DNA from: Blastomyces gilchristii SLH14081
Taxonomy: Eukaryota; Ascomycota; Eurotiomycetes; Onygenales; Ajellomycetaceae
NCBI RefSeq assembly: GCF_000003855.2
Contig: NW_003101651.1
Location: forward strand, 285,213-305,884
Reading direction: 5' to 3'
Length of the DNA stretch: 20,672 bases
The position numbers were made by a program, and so were the translations under genes. Positions 8,360-18,059 of the stretch are shown here, in pieces. Positions within the stretch are counted from its first letter, which is position 1; every line of letters starts with the position of its first letter. Under the pieces are notes generated by a model. That model did not search any database and was not told where the DNA came from. It saw only the letters and a list, made by a program, of their open reading frames with translations.

Positions 8360-11300
8360 CTATATCTGATCAATTTCCTTCTCTTCATATTCAGATATTT
8401 CTGAATTCAGTCATTTTCTTGTAGCTGCTTGAGTTTCTGATAGAAAGTCTATTAAGTATTTAATTCCTGTCTCAGTTGAGAATAAGAATCTTATATTTAA
8501 TTGATTTAGATTATACTTCTCTTTCAATCTGACTCTGAGACTATTGTATAATGTACAGTGTATTATAATATACTCAGAATTCTCATTTGTATTGCAGAAT
8601 AAGCATTCTATTGAATCAAATCTATCATCAAATCTTTGTATATAAGATTTGAAATAGCCATGTTCTAATTTCAGCTGTATTATAGATGAGAATATTTTCT
8701 TTTTACACTTAATTGAACAAGATTTTCACTTGAGTTTTATTTCAAATCTTGAATAATGTATACTCTTCTTTTATTTCTGTCAGCTTTCATTTCACTTGTT
8801 TAAACAAGATTCTTTTATTTTTCTCTTTATAAAAGATCAGGACACAATTTTTTGAATAGATCTGCTTAATTCTGAATCTTTTTTTACAGCTGAATCAGCC
8901 AATTCATTATCATGATTATTTATATGAGCAGGAACTCAGTGCAGATGAATTATCAGCTTTGATATTCTTCTCTTTTGAATTTTTAAAATGAAGTTTAAGA
9001 TCAGTTCAAGATTCATTTGATCATTATAAATCTAACTATTTCTAAGTCTTTTTAAAGCAGCTTGACTATCAGAGAATATTTATATCTCTTTCAAACTATT
9101 TTCTCTTTTATGAGATTTTATTTCAATAAGTTTGAAAGCTTTCACTATTATAAATAGTTCAGTATCAAAGACTTCAGATTCACAGTCTAAATTCCAGAAA
9201 TCTGAGATAAAATTAATATTATCTTCAGTATAAGCAATGTCTGTATCTAATCTATTCAAATTCTCATTTTTTAAGTCATCTAAATAAATCAGAATAGAGT
9301 CTTTTATATTAATTATAGAAATTCTCTTCAAATGCTGTTCATATTCTTTCTCTTTAGATAGTTCACTTATTTATAAGTCTATAAGAGATTCAAGCTTTTC
9401 TCTTCAGAGAGATAACTTCTCATGATCAACTTTTTCAATATTTAAAGAAGAAAATTGATTTTTAATCAGTAAGTATAGTCTGTACAGTTGAGAAGACATT
9501 TTCTTTGAAGAATTATTTTCATTTCAATTAAGAAATCTATTTCAATCCAGTTCATTTCCATAGTTAACTGATAGAAATGAGAAAGAGACTCTTTCTCTGA
9601 TTATATAATTTAAGCTTATCTTTATAACTCTCAGAGCATAGTTCATACAGGCCTTTTCAAATCTAATAGTAGAAGAAAGAATTGAAGCTTCAATTTTCAT
9701 TACTTTAATAGAAGATGATTTGAATGCTCTCAGAATTCTTTTCAAAGCTCTGTTTTGCAGACTTTGAAAGAGTTCAGTGAAATTTCCTTGATTATTTTAT
9801 CAAACTTGAACTTTATAATCAGCTACTGAGATAATACAGGCTATATATAACTATCTCATAGCCTGGAAGAATAGACCTCTCTCTGTATTTGATAATCTGA
9901 TAATGTTGTTTAATAGTCTTTCTGTCTTGACAGTTCTTTATTGAATATGATATTTAAAATTCAACTTAGAGTTTAATCATACTTCTAATTATTTGATATT
10001 GAAACTGGGTTTAATCTCTCTATTTAAAAGAGTTAGAGATAGTTCTTTCTTATTGAATCTAGAAAAGAAATGAATTAACTCAGTTTTATTCATATTAAAT
10101 TAAATTTGATTGATATCTACTCTGATAAGAATTTTCTTTACAGCTTTTTCAATTACTTTTAAATTCTCTTTGATAGTTTTTAAGCTGTAGACTAGATCAA
10201 TATCATCTATATAACTTAGAGATCACACTATTTTCATATTTCTATCTTTGAATAGATATGCAGTATATATTATAAATAAAATAAGTGAGATTGAAGATTC
10301 TTACAGTACTTCTATTTTTATCTCAGTCTTGTCTTATTTCATTTCATCAAAGAAAAGTTGTATGATTCTTTTAGATATAAAACAGTTAACTTATTTTATT
10401 AGAGAAAGTGACAGTTTTAACATCTTCAAAGTCTGAATTAACTTTGACTTTAAAACATGATTAAATGCTTCTTTTATGTCAATAAAAACTGCAGTTGAGA
10501 CCAGATCTTCATACTTTGCTATTTAAATATCATGAACAACTGAGAGAACAGTGTCAATTATAGAATATTGTTTTCTATCTCTCATTTATTCACTGAATAA
10601 AAGAGAGTTATTAATAGAGCTTATAAAAGATAGTTAAGTAGTTATTATCTTTTTCAAAACCTTTTCTAGACAGTTTAATAGAGATATTACTCTATATAAC
10701 TTAGAAATTAAAGTTTTTCTATTAGATTTTATAAGAATCACTTCAGTGACTTCTCTTCAGTATTCAGAATAATATTCATTTTTTAAGAGATTGAAAAAGA
10801 GCTCAAAATATTCATTCTTTAAGTAGGAATATGTATTTTGAATAATCAAGTGATTAATTGAATCAGGCTCTGCAGCAGTTTTAACAGAACTTGAGAAGAA
10901 AGCTGACTCTAATTCATCTTATATAAGATCAGGCCATTTCCAGTCATTTTCATCAATATAGTTAAGAAGTGATATATTCTCTTTCTCTGAATCTGAATCT
11001 GAATCTGATGAGTTCTGAAAGAGAATTCTCATAAAAGCTTAACATTTTTTCTCAAAAGAGTTTGCTGTATATGATTCATTCTGAAACTCATATTTTAAGG
11101 CTGGAAGTGTTGCTATACTTCTTATTTTAGTATAGTTAAAAGCTTTAAAAACTTCCTTCTCTTATGCTTCTTCAAGAAATTTATTCCAGTAGTCTGTTTT
11201 AGCTCTTTTAATATCTGAAAAATATTCATTTCTGACAGCTTTAAACTCTTCATCAGATATTATATCATTCTTTCAATCTCTTCTAGCAGTAGCTAATTCT

Positions 11301-12322
11301 TTTCTTTTAGATAAGATATTCTCATTTCATCAAGATTTTGAATACTCAGAAGATTTTCTCTTTGAAATATTATCTCTAACACTTGTTAGAATAATAGATG
11401 TAATAAGCTTCACTCTATTCTTAAGCATTTCATTTGAGATATCTTGACTAGAATTTCAATATAGCTCACTCTATCTTTCAGATTTTAACAGTTTTATACT
11501 TTCTTCAACTGCTTTTTAATCAGCTTTTTCAAAGTTAAACTGATTAGAGAGAAGAGAACTTTCACTCATTTATTTTTCACTCAGTTTAATATTAAATTAA
11601 ATAATCTCATAATCTCATTCTGATGTCTCATTTGAATTAATAAACCAGTTTATAAGTCTTTTTTTCATTAGATTTTATGATATGAAGATTAGATCTATAA
11701 TAGATTTCTGTTTCATATCTTCTCTAAAGAATGTTTATTGATCAGACTTATTAATCAAATTTATTGAATACTTAAAGATTCATTCAATTAGATTATCAGC
11801 TCTCACTGCTCTCTTGAATTCTGAATTTCATCAGAAATGATGTGTATTGAAATCTTCTATAATTATAGAGTTTCTTGATGAAGTTATATTCAGAAATTCT
11901 CTATCAATTATTCAGATATTGTTATTTTTCTTTAATAACTTTTTATTATAGATATTTATGAGCTGTATAGTATTAAACTCATTTTCTTTATCTATAATAT
12001 CACTCATCAGAATATCAGGGTCAGACATGATATTAAATCTTAGATTAAATTAATATCTTGATCTCTTTCTTTCATAGATCACTACTCTTGACTTTATCTC
12101 TGACTTTTGAGATAGAAAGCAGTAGTAGTTTGAATGAGAAATGATGTAATTTTACTCAGCATCAAAATTCAGTTTCTGAAGTAGTATAAAATCCACTTTT
12201 TATTCAAATATAATTCAAAGATAAGAATAAATACAATTTGAGTTTCTATTCACATTATTTTGAATAAATGTGATTTTTAAAGAGTTTTTAAACTTTTTTT
12301 ATTGTTTTTGTTGTATATTCAT
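8360..12322 (-). pseudogene. L1 ORF2: endonuclease-RT-RNase H
   Basis: From the ATG at 12322 to TAG at 8360-8362 is 3,963 bp, exactly 1,321 codons. The endonuclease (about 12280-11800) shows QNNVNRNS, DPDILMSDI and IIIEDFNTHH, matching the EEP-nuclease pattern of fungal LINEs. RT shows YRVISLLNCLEKVLKKII (about 10700), VFIDIKEAFNHV (from 10489), SSISLILFIIYTAYLF and the active site YIDD (10202-10213, codons 704-707). RNase H (about 9390-8900) shows VFDTELF, FSDSQAALKRL and VPAHINNHDNELAD. A terminal cysteine motif, CLFCNTNENSEYIIIHC, lies near 8600-8550. All tested motifs share the ATG's frame, so there is no net indel. Internal stops are mostly TGA/TAG/TAA at positions expected to be W, R or Q. 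Start chosen as the first in-frame ATG upstream of the nuclease. Confidence 0.93.
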
Positions 12323-12544
12323 ACTAAAAGAGAGTAGAGATAGAGTAGAATCTAGTCACTATTATCAGATAGTAGATTATAACTATTTTGAAAAGTAGAG
12401 ATCTCAACTGCTTATATTATATCTAGTTTATTATCAGAGTCAATTCTCAATTCTCTAATTTTAATAGAAGTTTGAGAATTCAAATTCTGTTTACATTTAG
12501 CTAGAGAATTAAAGTTTGAAGATTTAGATAGTTAAGAGTTTCTT

Positions 12545-13953
12545 CTTTTTAAGCTTACAGTTGTAAGTTTACTGACTTGACTCTTCTCTTCAGTTCTAGA
12601 TTAACTTTAAGCTTTATCTTTTCTTCAGTTCTTTTGAGTTCTAGAAGTAAATATACATTCTTTTGAGCTAGATGTATGTTTTTCTTTGCAATTAGAGTAC
12701 TTAAGCAGAGTATATTGATATATTTCATCTCTTTTTGAGTATATTTCACATTTATATTTACTAGTTTTGTGATCTCTGACACAGAATGCACATTTTGAGT
12801 CTCTAAAATATAAGATTACAAAGTGTTCATATCTTTGACAGTTTAAATACTGTGTTTGAGCTTTGAGATTCATTCTTGAGTCTTTGTATTTATAAACTCT
12901 CATTTTCAAATCTGCTACTCTTACTTCAGAGATCTTTGACTGTTCAAGTGTTTTTATATATACTAGAACAGAGGCATTTCTTCTGTTTTATCTGAACTTA
13001 ATTGAATTTAGTTATACAGACTTCTTTCTCAGTTGAATAGAGTTGTATTCTTTTAATTCATTTTTGAGAAGTAGCATTTCTTCTTCACAGTTAAAAATTT
13101 CAACTGAAATATTATAAAGAATGAATTTGTCTCACTTTTCATCTCTCTTAGATAGAATTATTGTGTTTAGCAAAGATTCTACTACTGATTTTCAGAGATT
13201 CTTATTCTGAATAAGGAATTCTGCACTGAATTCAGACATTGTAGTCAGAATGATGAAGTTTTCAAAGAATAATAACTCAATTGAAGCTATAACTGATTTT
13301 TAAACTTCAATATCAGTTATTAACTGAGAAAAGAACTGCTGATTAATTTCATTTCTGATTCTGAAAATGAGATTTGAGTTTAGCTTGTTTCTTTGTAAGA
13401 TATTCTGATTTAAGACTTTGGAAATAAGTCTTCTATTTCTGAAGATTTGAAAGTTTTTCTCTTTTTATATTTTCTTTTTCACTTTTCTATGAATAGAGAT
13501 ATGAGTAGTATTCTTCTCAGTTTTCTCAGGATTTTAAGCAGGTTTTGAGATAGTAGATTTAGAGACAGCAGATTCAGCTGCTTGAGCATATGTTTTCTTC
13601 TGATTTAAAGAAGAAGAAGAAGTAGGAATAAAAGAAGAAGAGTAAGATAAAGAGTCAGTGATTATACTAGGAATTTTCAATGTTTTTTGAACTGTGTTTG
13701 AGATTCTAAGTTTGAACTTGATCATCTTCTGTAGTTGTCTAGCCTAAGCATGAAGAATTAACAGAACTTCTTCATTCATCTCACTCAGATATTACTTTTC
13801 AAGAATCTTGCTTACTTTTTCAAGTTTCTATATTTCAAGAACTTGTTATTTCTCTATTTCTTCTTTCTTTCTTCTCTTTAGAATTTCAATCTCAGAAATA
13901 GCATTTGAGAAAGCATCTTTTTTTATATCAACTGAGTGTATTTTTAAACTCAT
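12545..13953 (-). pseudogene. L1 ORF1 nucleic-acid-binding protein with zinc knuckles
   Basis: The frame opens at ATG 13953 (MSLKIHSVDIKKDAF) and stays in register to at least 12625. The N-terminal 75 residues are charged and heptad-like, suggesting a coiled coil. A Ser/Ala-rich linker follows (SSSLNQKKTYAQAAESAV, about 13610-13560), of the type seen before the RNA-binding part of Tad1-type ORF1. Near the C-terminus are CCHC-like knuckles: C-x2-RYEH...(first), CAFCVRDHKTSKYKC (second) and a CKEKH...C pattern (third), at about 12830-12650. Such proteins bind LINE RNA and chaperone target-primed reverse transcription. Several stops interrupt it. The gap to ORF2 is about 220 bp, with no recognisable feature. 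Confidence 0.88.
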
Positions 13954-14944
13954 TATTCTCACTTCAATAAAAAGTTGATCAGACTGTTTCAATTGAGATA
14001 TTTCTAAGTCTGTTTTCAATTGAAAAGTTGATCAGACTGTTTTAAAAAAAGAATAAAAGACTTTTATGTATAAAATACCTGATTTTTTTCACACTAGTTC
14101 AGTAACTAGGTTAGATTTTTGAAGAGAATCTAATAAACTAAAATTAATTTTTAATATAAATCAATAAAATCTTTACAATCTGTTTCTTGAGATACAGTGA
14201 GAAAGAGTATGATATCAATTGATAATAAATCAGATAATATGACAGTTTTTGAGAGAAAAACTGATAAAAAATAAATCAATTTTTTGCAGAGAAATTGATT
14301 AAAACTATTCAATTTTATTCTAAATCATTCAATTCTTCTCACACAATAAGTGTGCAACTTAAATCAGTTAATAAAGAGTGTAAAAAGAAATTAAGTATTA
14401 ATAAAAGCTCTTCAGTTACTGAAAAAGTAATTCTTATTTAAAAGAATATGAAATTATGATAGAAAACAGCTCTGTTTTTAATTCTTTGTAAGAATATTAT
14501 ATAAAACTCAGAGAAAAACATCTTACTTTTTTAAGAGAAGTAAAAAACTATTTCTAAGATCTTTTTTTTTTGCATTAACTGCTGCAGAAGAATGAGATAG
14601 AAACTGCTAAGATATATACTACTGTATATCTTCTATCAAGACTTTCTCTCTTCAGAGTCTTGATATTATAGAGAATATAAGTCTGTTTCTATATAATAAT
14701 ATAAATATTATCAGCAGAATGTAGAGAAACTGATTATTTATATCTTAAAATAGAAGACTTTATCAATGATTATATCAATATAAAGTTAATTCTCAAATTC
14801 AATAGAAATCTAGTATTACTGTTCTCAATCTCTTGCAGAATCTATTGAATATTAAGATATTAAAACTAGATTTAATATATCTCACTGTGCAGAGATCAAA
14901 GACTCAGTCAGATCTTGAAGTATACTGATTTTATAGTTGTTAAT

Positions 14945-15233
14945 GTGCTGTTAACTTGTTATCTGCTGATTATATATTGAATGCTGTTACTAAGATATCT
15001 TTTTATATTATTCTGTCAGAGATGAGCCAGATTAAGAGAGATAGTATAAGAATGAGACTTGATGTTGAAGTCTAGATACACTGATAACAGACTGTGAAGA
15101 TTACACTTCAGAAGTATCTGTTATTATATACTTAATATTATTATCAAGATATCTTTTTGTATTTTTCTGCTGAGAATGAGCCAGATTGAAAAAGAGTGAT
15201 ACAAGGGTGAAACTTGATGTTGATGTTTTGAAA
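14945..15233 (-). repeat. Tandem repeat (about 154 bp x 2) in L1 5' UTR
   Basis: Shared blocks recur at an offset of 154-155 bp: AAGATATCTTTTT at 14992 and 15146, ATGAGCCAGATT at 15022 and 15176, ACTTGATGTTGA at 15057 and 15212. Differences include transitions and a few indels. Tandem 5' UTR units are common in LINEs, where they can act as promoter monomers. Confidence 0.8.
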
Positions 15234-15339
15234 TATCAAAGATGAATAGGGTTTTCACAGAGATCACTTCTCAGATATCTTCACAATTACAGCTTGAGAA
15301 TCTTTCAAAATCAAGAAGATTGATGCATATGACTAGGTC

Positions 15340-15593
15340 TCTTCACCTTACAATTTGTATGGCAATTTGGCCCGGGGTTGTGGTGTGATAGGAGTGAATG
15401 AGGGATAATCCCACACAGGAGTTTTGAACAATGTCTAGTTCACATTTGGCTGGATATCTCCACCACCACACGGGGTATGCAGTCAGCGATGGGGTCAAAA
15501 TGCTCGTATAATCGAGGGCTTTTCAATGGATCTATCAGCGGGTTCTTATTCGAAAAATCGAGCGAGTTCGTGGTGAAGCGGTTGATGGTGAAC
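15340..15593 (-). other. Low-mutation island at the 5' end of L1
   Basis: This segment has about 11 CpG in 254 bp and roughly balanced base composition, against nearly none in the neighbouring kilobases. It holds CCCGGGG, AGCGATGG and TTCGAAAAATCGAGCGAG. Both strands have short open stretches (plus strand from about 15402 to 15627, stop TGA; minus strand about 50 codons ending near 15438), but neither has a domain I recognise. Its outer edge coincides exactly with the LINE 5' end and target duplication. Confidence 0.8.
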
Positions 15594-15605
15594 ACAGTGA
15601 GAAGA
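15594..15605. repeat. L1 LINE target-site duplication, right
   Basis: ACAGTGAGAAGA, identical to 7972-7983. Joining the two sides restores the G1 frame across the protease-RT linker (KLSSHCKK on the minus strand). Confidence 0.93.
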
Positions 15606-16150
15606 AAGCTTAGCTATCTTTGCTGAGCTGAATATCTCTGTGAGATCTCAGTATTTCTCTGATATCTGAAGCTCAGTTTTCATGACTGTAAAGTTCTCAG
15701 ACATTTATAATATTATTATATAGATAAGCTTGTCTTCTCTAATCAACTCTGCAGCATTAACTGATTCTATCTTCATAAGTAAGTCTGTCAACACTGATTG
15801 AAAGTATAAATCTGACTTATGAACAGCTATGTGTGAATTGTGTCTTTGAAGTTATATAAGTCTCAAGTACATGTTATCTGTGATGTCTGTGATAATCATA
15901 GTTTTCACAAATCTTCTTCAGATTCTGAAGAGATCTTGTAATTCAAAGATAACTCTTATAAGTCTCTCAGCTCTCAGATCTAAGTTCTCACACTCTACTT
16001 ATTATAAGAGCAGATTCTCAGTTTTCATTATTTAGCTTATTCACTCTGTAAGCTTTAGAGACACTACAGTGACCTGAGATTCTGAGTTCATTAATACTTT
16101 TCATACTTATAAGATAGCAGTACTACAGTGCAGTCTCTCTCTATAAGTAA
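15606..16150 (-). pseudogene. G1 protease region and RT linker
   Basis: This is the middle of the G1 gag-pol frame, just upstream of the LINE. Readable near its end is ISEKY*DLTEIFSSAKIAKL, which matches the segment before RT in Ty3/Gypsy polyproteins (typically P-x-Y-x-D-F-x-x-V-F). The frame joins the RT side when the LINE and one duplication are removed. The aspartic protease DSG motif should lie around 15700-16050, but I could not identify it with confidence. Confidence 0.6.
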
Positions 16151-17327
16151 GTATTTTTATCAGAGAAGTAACAGATTCAGATATCAGTTTCAAGACTCTT
16201 AAGAAGACTGTTACTGACTCTGTTTATAACTTCTCAAATTTCTATTTTAATTTATTCAGACAGTTTGTGTAGAGATATTCTAATTTAAAATAGATAAAGT
16301 AAAGATTCTTTTTCTTAATCTCTCTATTATACACTCTATTTATAAAAGCTTATAAAGCTCTTTCTCTCTACTTAGTAGTCAGATATAAATCTCTCTATAT
16401 CTTATCATCTTTCTCTGATAAATCTGTTCTCTGTTATTCTGACTCTTACAGAGCTGATTAATGATCTGCTCTTCATAGATCTGTAATTCTTACAGTGATC
16501 TGTAAGTAGTGAATAAGAGTTATCAGTTTCTTCAGAGTCAAGAGCTTAGAGTCTTACTTAATAAGCTTATTCTGCATATCTTTATTCAGTCTTTTTATAA
16601 ATATCATTATTCAGATCTTATTTCAGAGCTCTGTTTTCACAGATCTCAATTTATATTATAATTTCATGAAATATTATAAGTAGTCTTTATCAGATTTCTC
16701 ATCTCTTTTTCTAATATTAATGATTATAATTCAGATGTTCTCTGTTCAGCTCATAGAGTCTCTTAACTTATTCTCTAGATAGATCTTAAGAACAGATCAG
16801 TGAGATCTCTTATAATCATTCTCTAAATAATTCAGTCAGTTCTTGACTTCAGTGTAGTAGAGATCTGTCATTATATAGATAATAGCTTCTTTATCTTTTA
16901 TATCACACAGCTGAGCTTGTAAGTCAATTTCAAATACAAACTTATAAAAGCTTTTATAGATTGTAATTCAGTAAGTAATCTTAAGTAATCACAGTCTAAG
17001 AAAGTTTCTTTTCAATTTATAGATATCTCTGAAGATTATGTCTAGAGACTCAGTTCAAGAGTGTTTACAGATAGTAAGCATTTCTTGTAGAAAAATAGCT
17101 TGATTTTATAGAAGATACTCAAGAATGTTCTTTACTAAGATTAGTTTATTTATAAGTTCAGAGAATTTCTCTGTCACAGATATAGAGAATAATATCTTAT
17201 AAGTAATTAATAAGTTCTCTGAGACTTCTTTTATAGAGACTATTCATAATTCAGATAACTGCTTCTGAGTGTCTGCAGTAGAGTTCACAGAGATTGAAGT
17301 ATACAAGTTTCTAGTTCTTTTAGTCAT
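16151..17327 (-). pseudogene. G1 gag
   Basis: The structural-protein part of the gag-pol frame begins MTKRTRNLYTSISVNS at 17327, about 30 bp inside the 5' LTR. The frame is shared with a later segment at 16607, MIFIKRLNKDMQNKL, which resembles the conserved end of the Ty3 retrotransposon-gag domain (F-x-x-G-L-x-x-x-I/M-x-x-x-L), and with pol. Numerous stops occur, for example in QLSEL*IVSIKE. The CCHC knuckle expected near the C-terminus (16250-16050) is not recognisable after mutation. Start chosen because it is the first ATG after the LTR and is in frame with RT. Confidence 0.7.
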
Positions 17328-17359
17328 AATAGACAGTTACTGACTAACTGAGCTTGAAA
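17328..17359 (-). other. G1 leader / primer-binding-site region
   Basis: The sequence just inside the 5' LTR on the minus strand is TTTCAAGCTCAGTTAGTCAG. A primer-binding site should lie here. I cannot assign a tRNA or a self-priming match by eye, and RIP may have changed it. Confidence 0.4.
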
Positions 17360-17616
17360 TGTAAGAATAAGAGCTTGCAGACAATTATTCAGGTATTTGC
17401 AGCTTGATATGATATGTACTGTTAACTACTAGAAGTATTCACAGTAGAAAGATAAAATATAGAGATCAATGTATAATAGTATTCAAGCTGAGTTATAAAT
17501 AGTATTCACAAACTCCAGTCTATATAGTTGTATGTAGTCAAGGGCCGCTAACTCTATTGATTACATGAGAGATAGAAATAGAGGTAAAGAATCCGCGAGA
17601 AGCGGGATTTCTTACA
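17360..17616 (-). repeat. G1 5' LTR
   Basis: This 257-bp LTR has perfect 8-bp inverted ends TGTAAGAA/TTCTTACA and gap-free alignment to 2223-2479. CpG survives at its outer end (AATCCGCGAGAAGCGGGA, 17590-17608) and is lost over most of the rest, the mirror image of the other LTR. Confidence 0.95.
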
Positions 17617-18059
17617 TCTATTTAGAGACTCAGTGTCTGCTTAACTAATTGTTCATTTTCTCTATTTCTTATATGTTATTACATGTTCAGATATCTTCTC
17701 AATGAGTAATTATTTTTAATAAGAAGATGATGAATATTTTTCAAGTATAAGAGGTCTACACTGAATAGGTTGGTATAATATATAGGTCTTATATAATAAA
17801 AAGTAAAAAACATTAGAGAAGGAAAAAAAGAGAAAGTGCAGAAATCAGTGATTGAAGTGAATATTTATACATATATATAGTGAAGCTTTGAGATGAAAGA
17901 ATAGAAATTTCATATATATAATAAAGCTTCACAGTGAAAGAATAGAAATTCTGTGAGTTTTTCAGCTGAGAATCAGTGACTGAGAATCAGAGCTTTTTAA
18001 CAGAATCTATGAAGTGTAATGAAATAGTCTATATAATTGATCAGACGCAGCTTATCACA
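17617..18059 (-). repeat. G2-A 5' LTR, second segment
   Basis: This continues 2102-2222 after the G1 target duplication (17617-17621, TCTAT). It matches 108-517 in the same orientation and 19794-20220 in reverse. On the minus strand it begins TGTGATAAGCTGCGTCTGA, a mutated form of TGTGACGGGCTGCGCCCGA. It carries a local tandem duplication: AGCTTTGAGATGAAAGAATA (17884) and AGCTTCACAGTGAAAGAATA (17925), absent from copy 1. L2 LINE homology starts directly at 18060, so the LTR edge is sharp. Confidence 0.85.

Larger units (their letters stand above)
7984..15593 (-). mobile_element. Full-length Tad1-like LINE (L1)
   Basis: This 7,610-bp non-LTR retrotransposon lies on the minus strand, flanked by a perfect 12-bp target duplication and ending in eight AAT units. 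Architecture from 5': UTR (15593-13954), ORF1 with CCHC knuckles (from 13953), ORF2 with apurinic-type endonuclease, RT and RNase H (12322-8360), and a 3' UTR. The order and the RNase H domain fit the Tad1/I-type LINEs of filamentous fungi. It inserted within the protease-RT linker of G1, in the same orientation. The ORFs contain many stops, but their frames are intact over their length, which points to point-mutation decay of a complete, once probably active copy. A 3' fragment of the same family (L2) lies at 18060-19332. Confidence 0.94.
13954..15593 (-). other. L1 5' UTR / internal promoter region
   Basis: About 1.64 kb precedes ORF1. The inner 1.3 kb is strongly AT-rich. Two imperfect tandem copies of about 154 bp lie at 14945-15233, and the outermost 250 bp (15340-15593) is GC-balanced and barely mutated. 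LINEs carry their promoter internally in this region, but I see no clear motif. No protein domain was recognised. Confidence 0.7.
2223..17616 (-). mobile_element. Ty3/Gypsy chromovirus G1, full-length, nested
   Basis: This LTR retrotransposon lies on the minus strand, bounded by two 257-bp LTRs (17360-17616 is the 5' LTR, 2223-2479 the 3' LTR) and a perfect 5-bp target duplication. Subtracting the LINE (7,610 bp plus a 12-bp duplication) and the hAT-like element with its duplication (514 bp) leaves about 7.26 kb, normal for a Gypsy element. Orientation is fixed three ways: a gag-like ATG start just inside the 17360 LTR, the domain order RT, RNase H, integrase, chromodomain running towards lower coordinates, and a purine-rich tract on the minus strand next to the 2223 LTR. 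The single gag-pol frame stays in register from 17327 to the chromodomain once the LINE is removed, although stop codons now riddle it. The element is dead through point mutation and insertions. Confidence 0.93.

Noticed and set aside
9080..9331. Apparent small gene on the minus strand
   Set aside because: It is an in-frame stop-free piece of the L1 ORF2 RNase H domain, not a separate gene.
9542..9745. Apparent small gene on the minus strand
   Set aside because: It lies in the ORF2 frame between RT and RNase H and is a fragment of ORF2.
10248..10436. Plus-strand open frame of 62 codons
   Set aside because: Antisense shadow of the L1 RT domain.
12555..12791. Minus-strand open frame of 78 codons
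   Set aside because: It overlaps ORF1 in a different register from the one carrying the zinc knuckles.
15402..15627. Plus-strand open stretch of about 75 codons in the low-mutation island
   Set aside because: It crosses the LINE 5' end and target duplication into G1, the opposite strand is equally open, and no domain was recognised. Openness is expected from the higher GC content.
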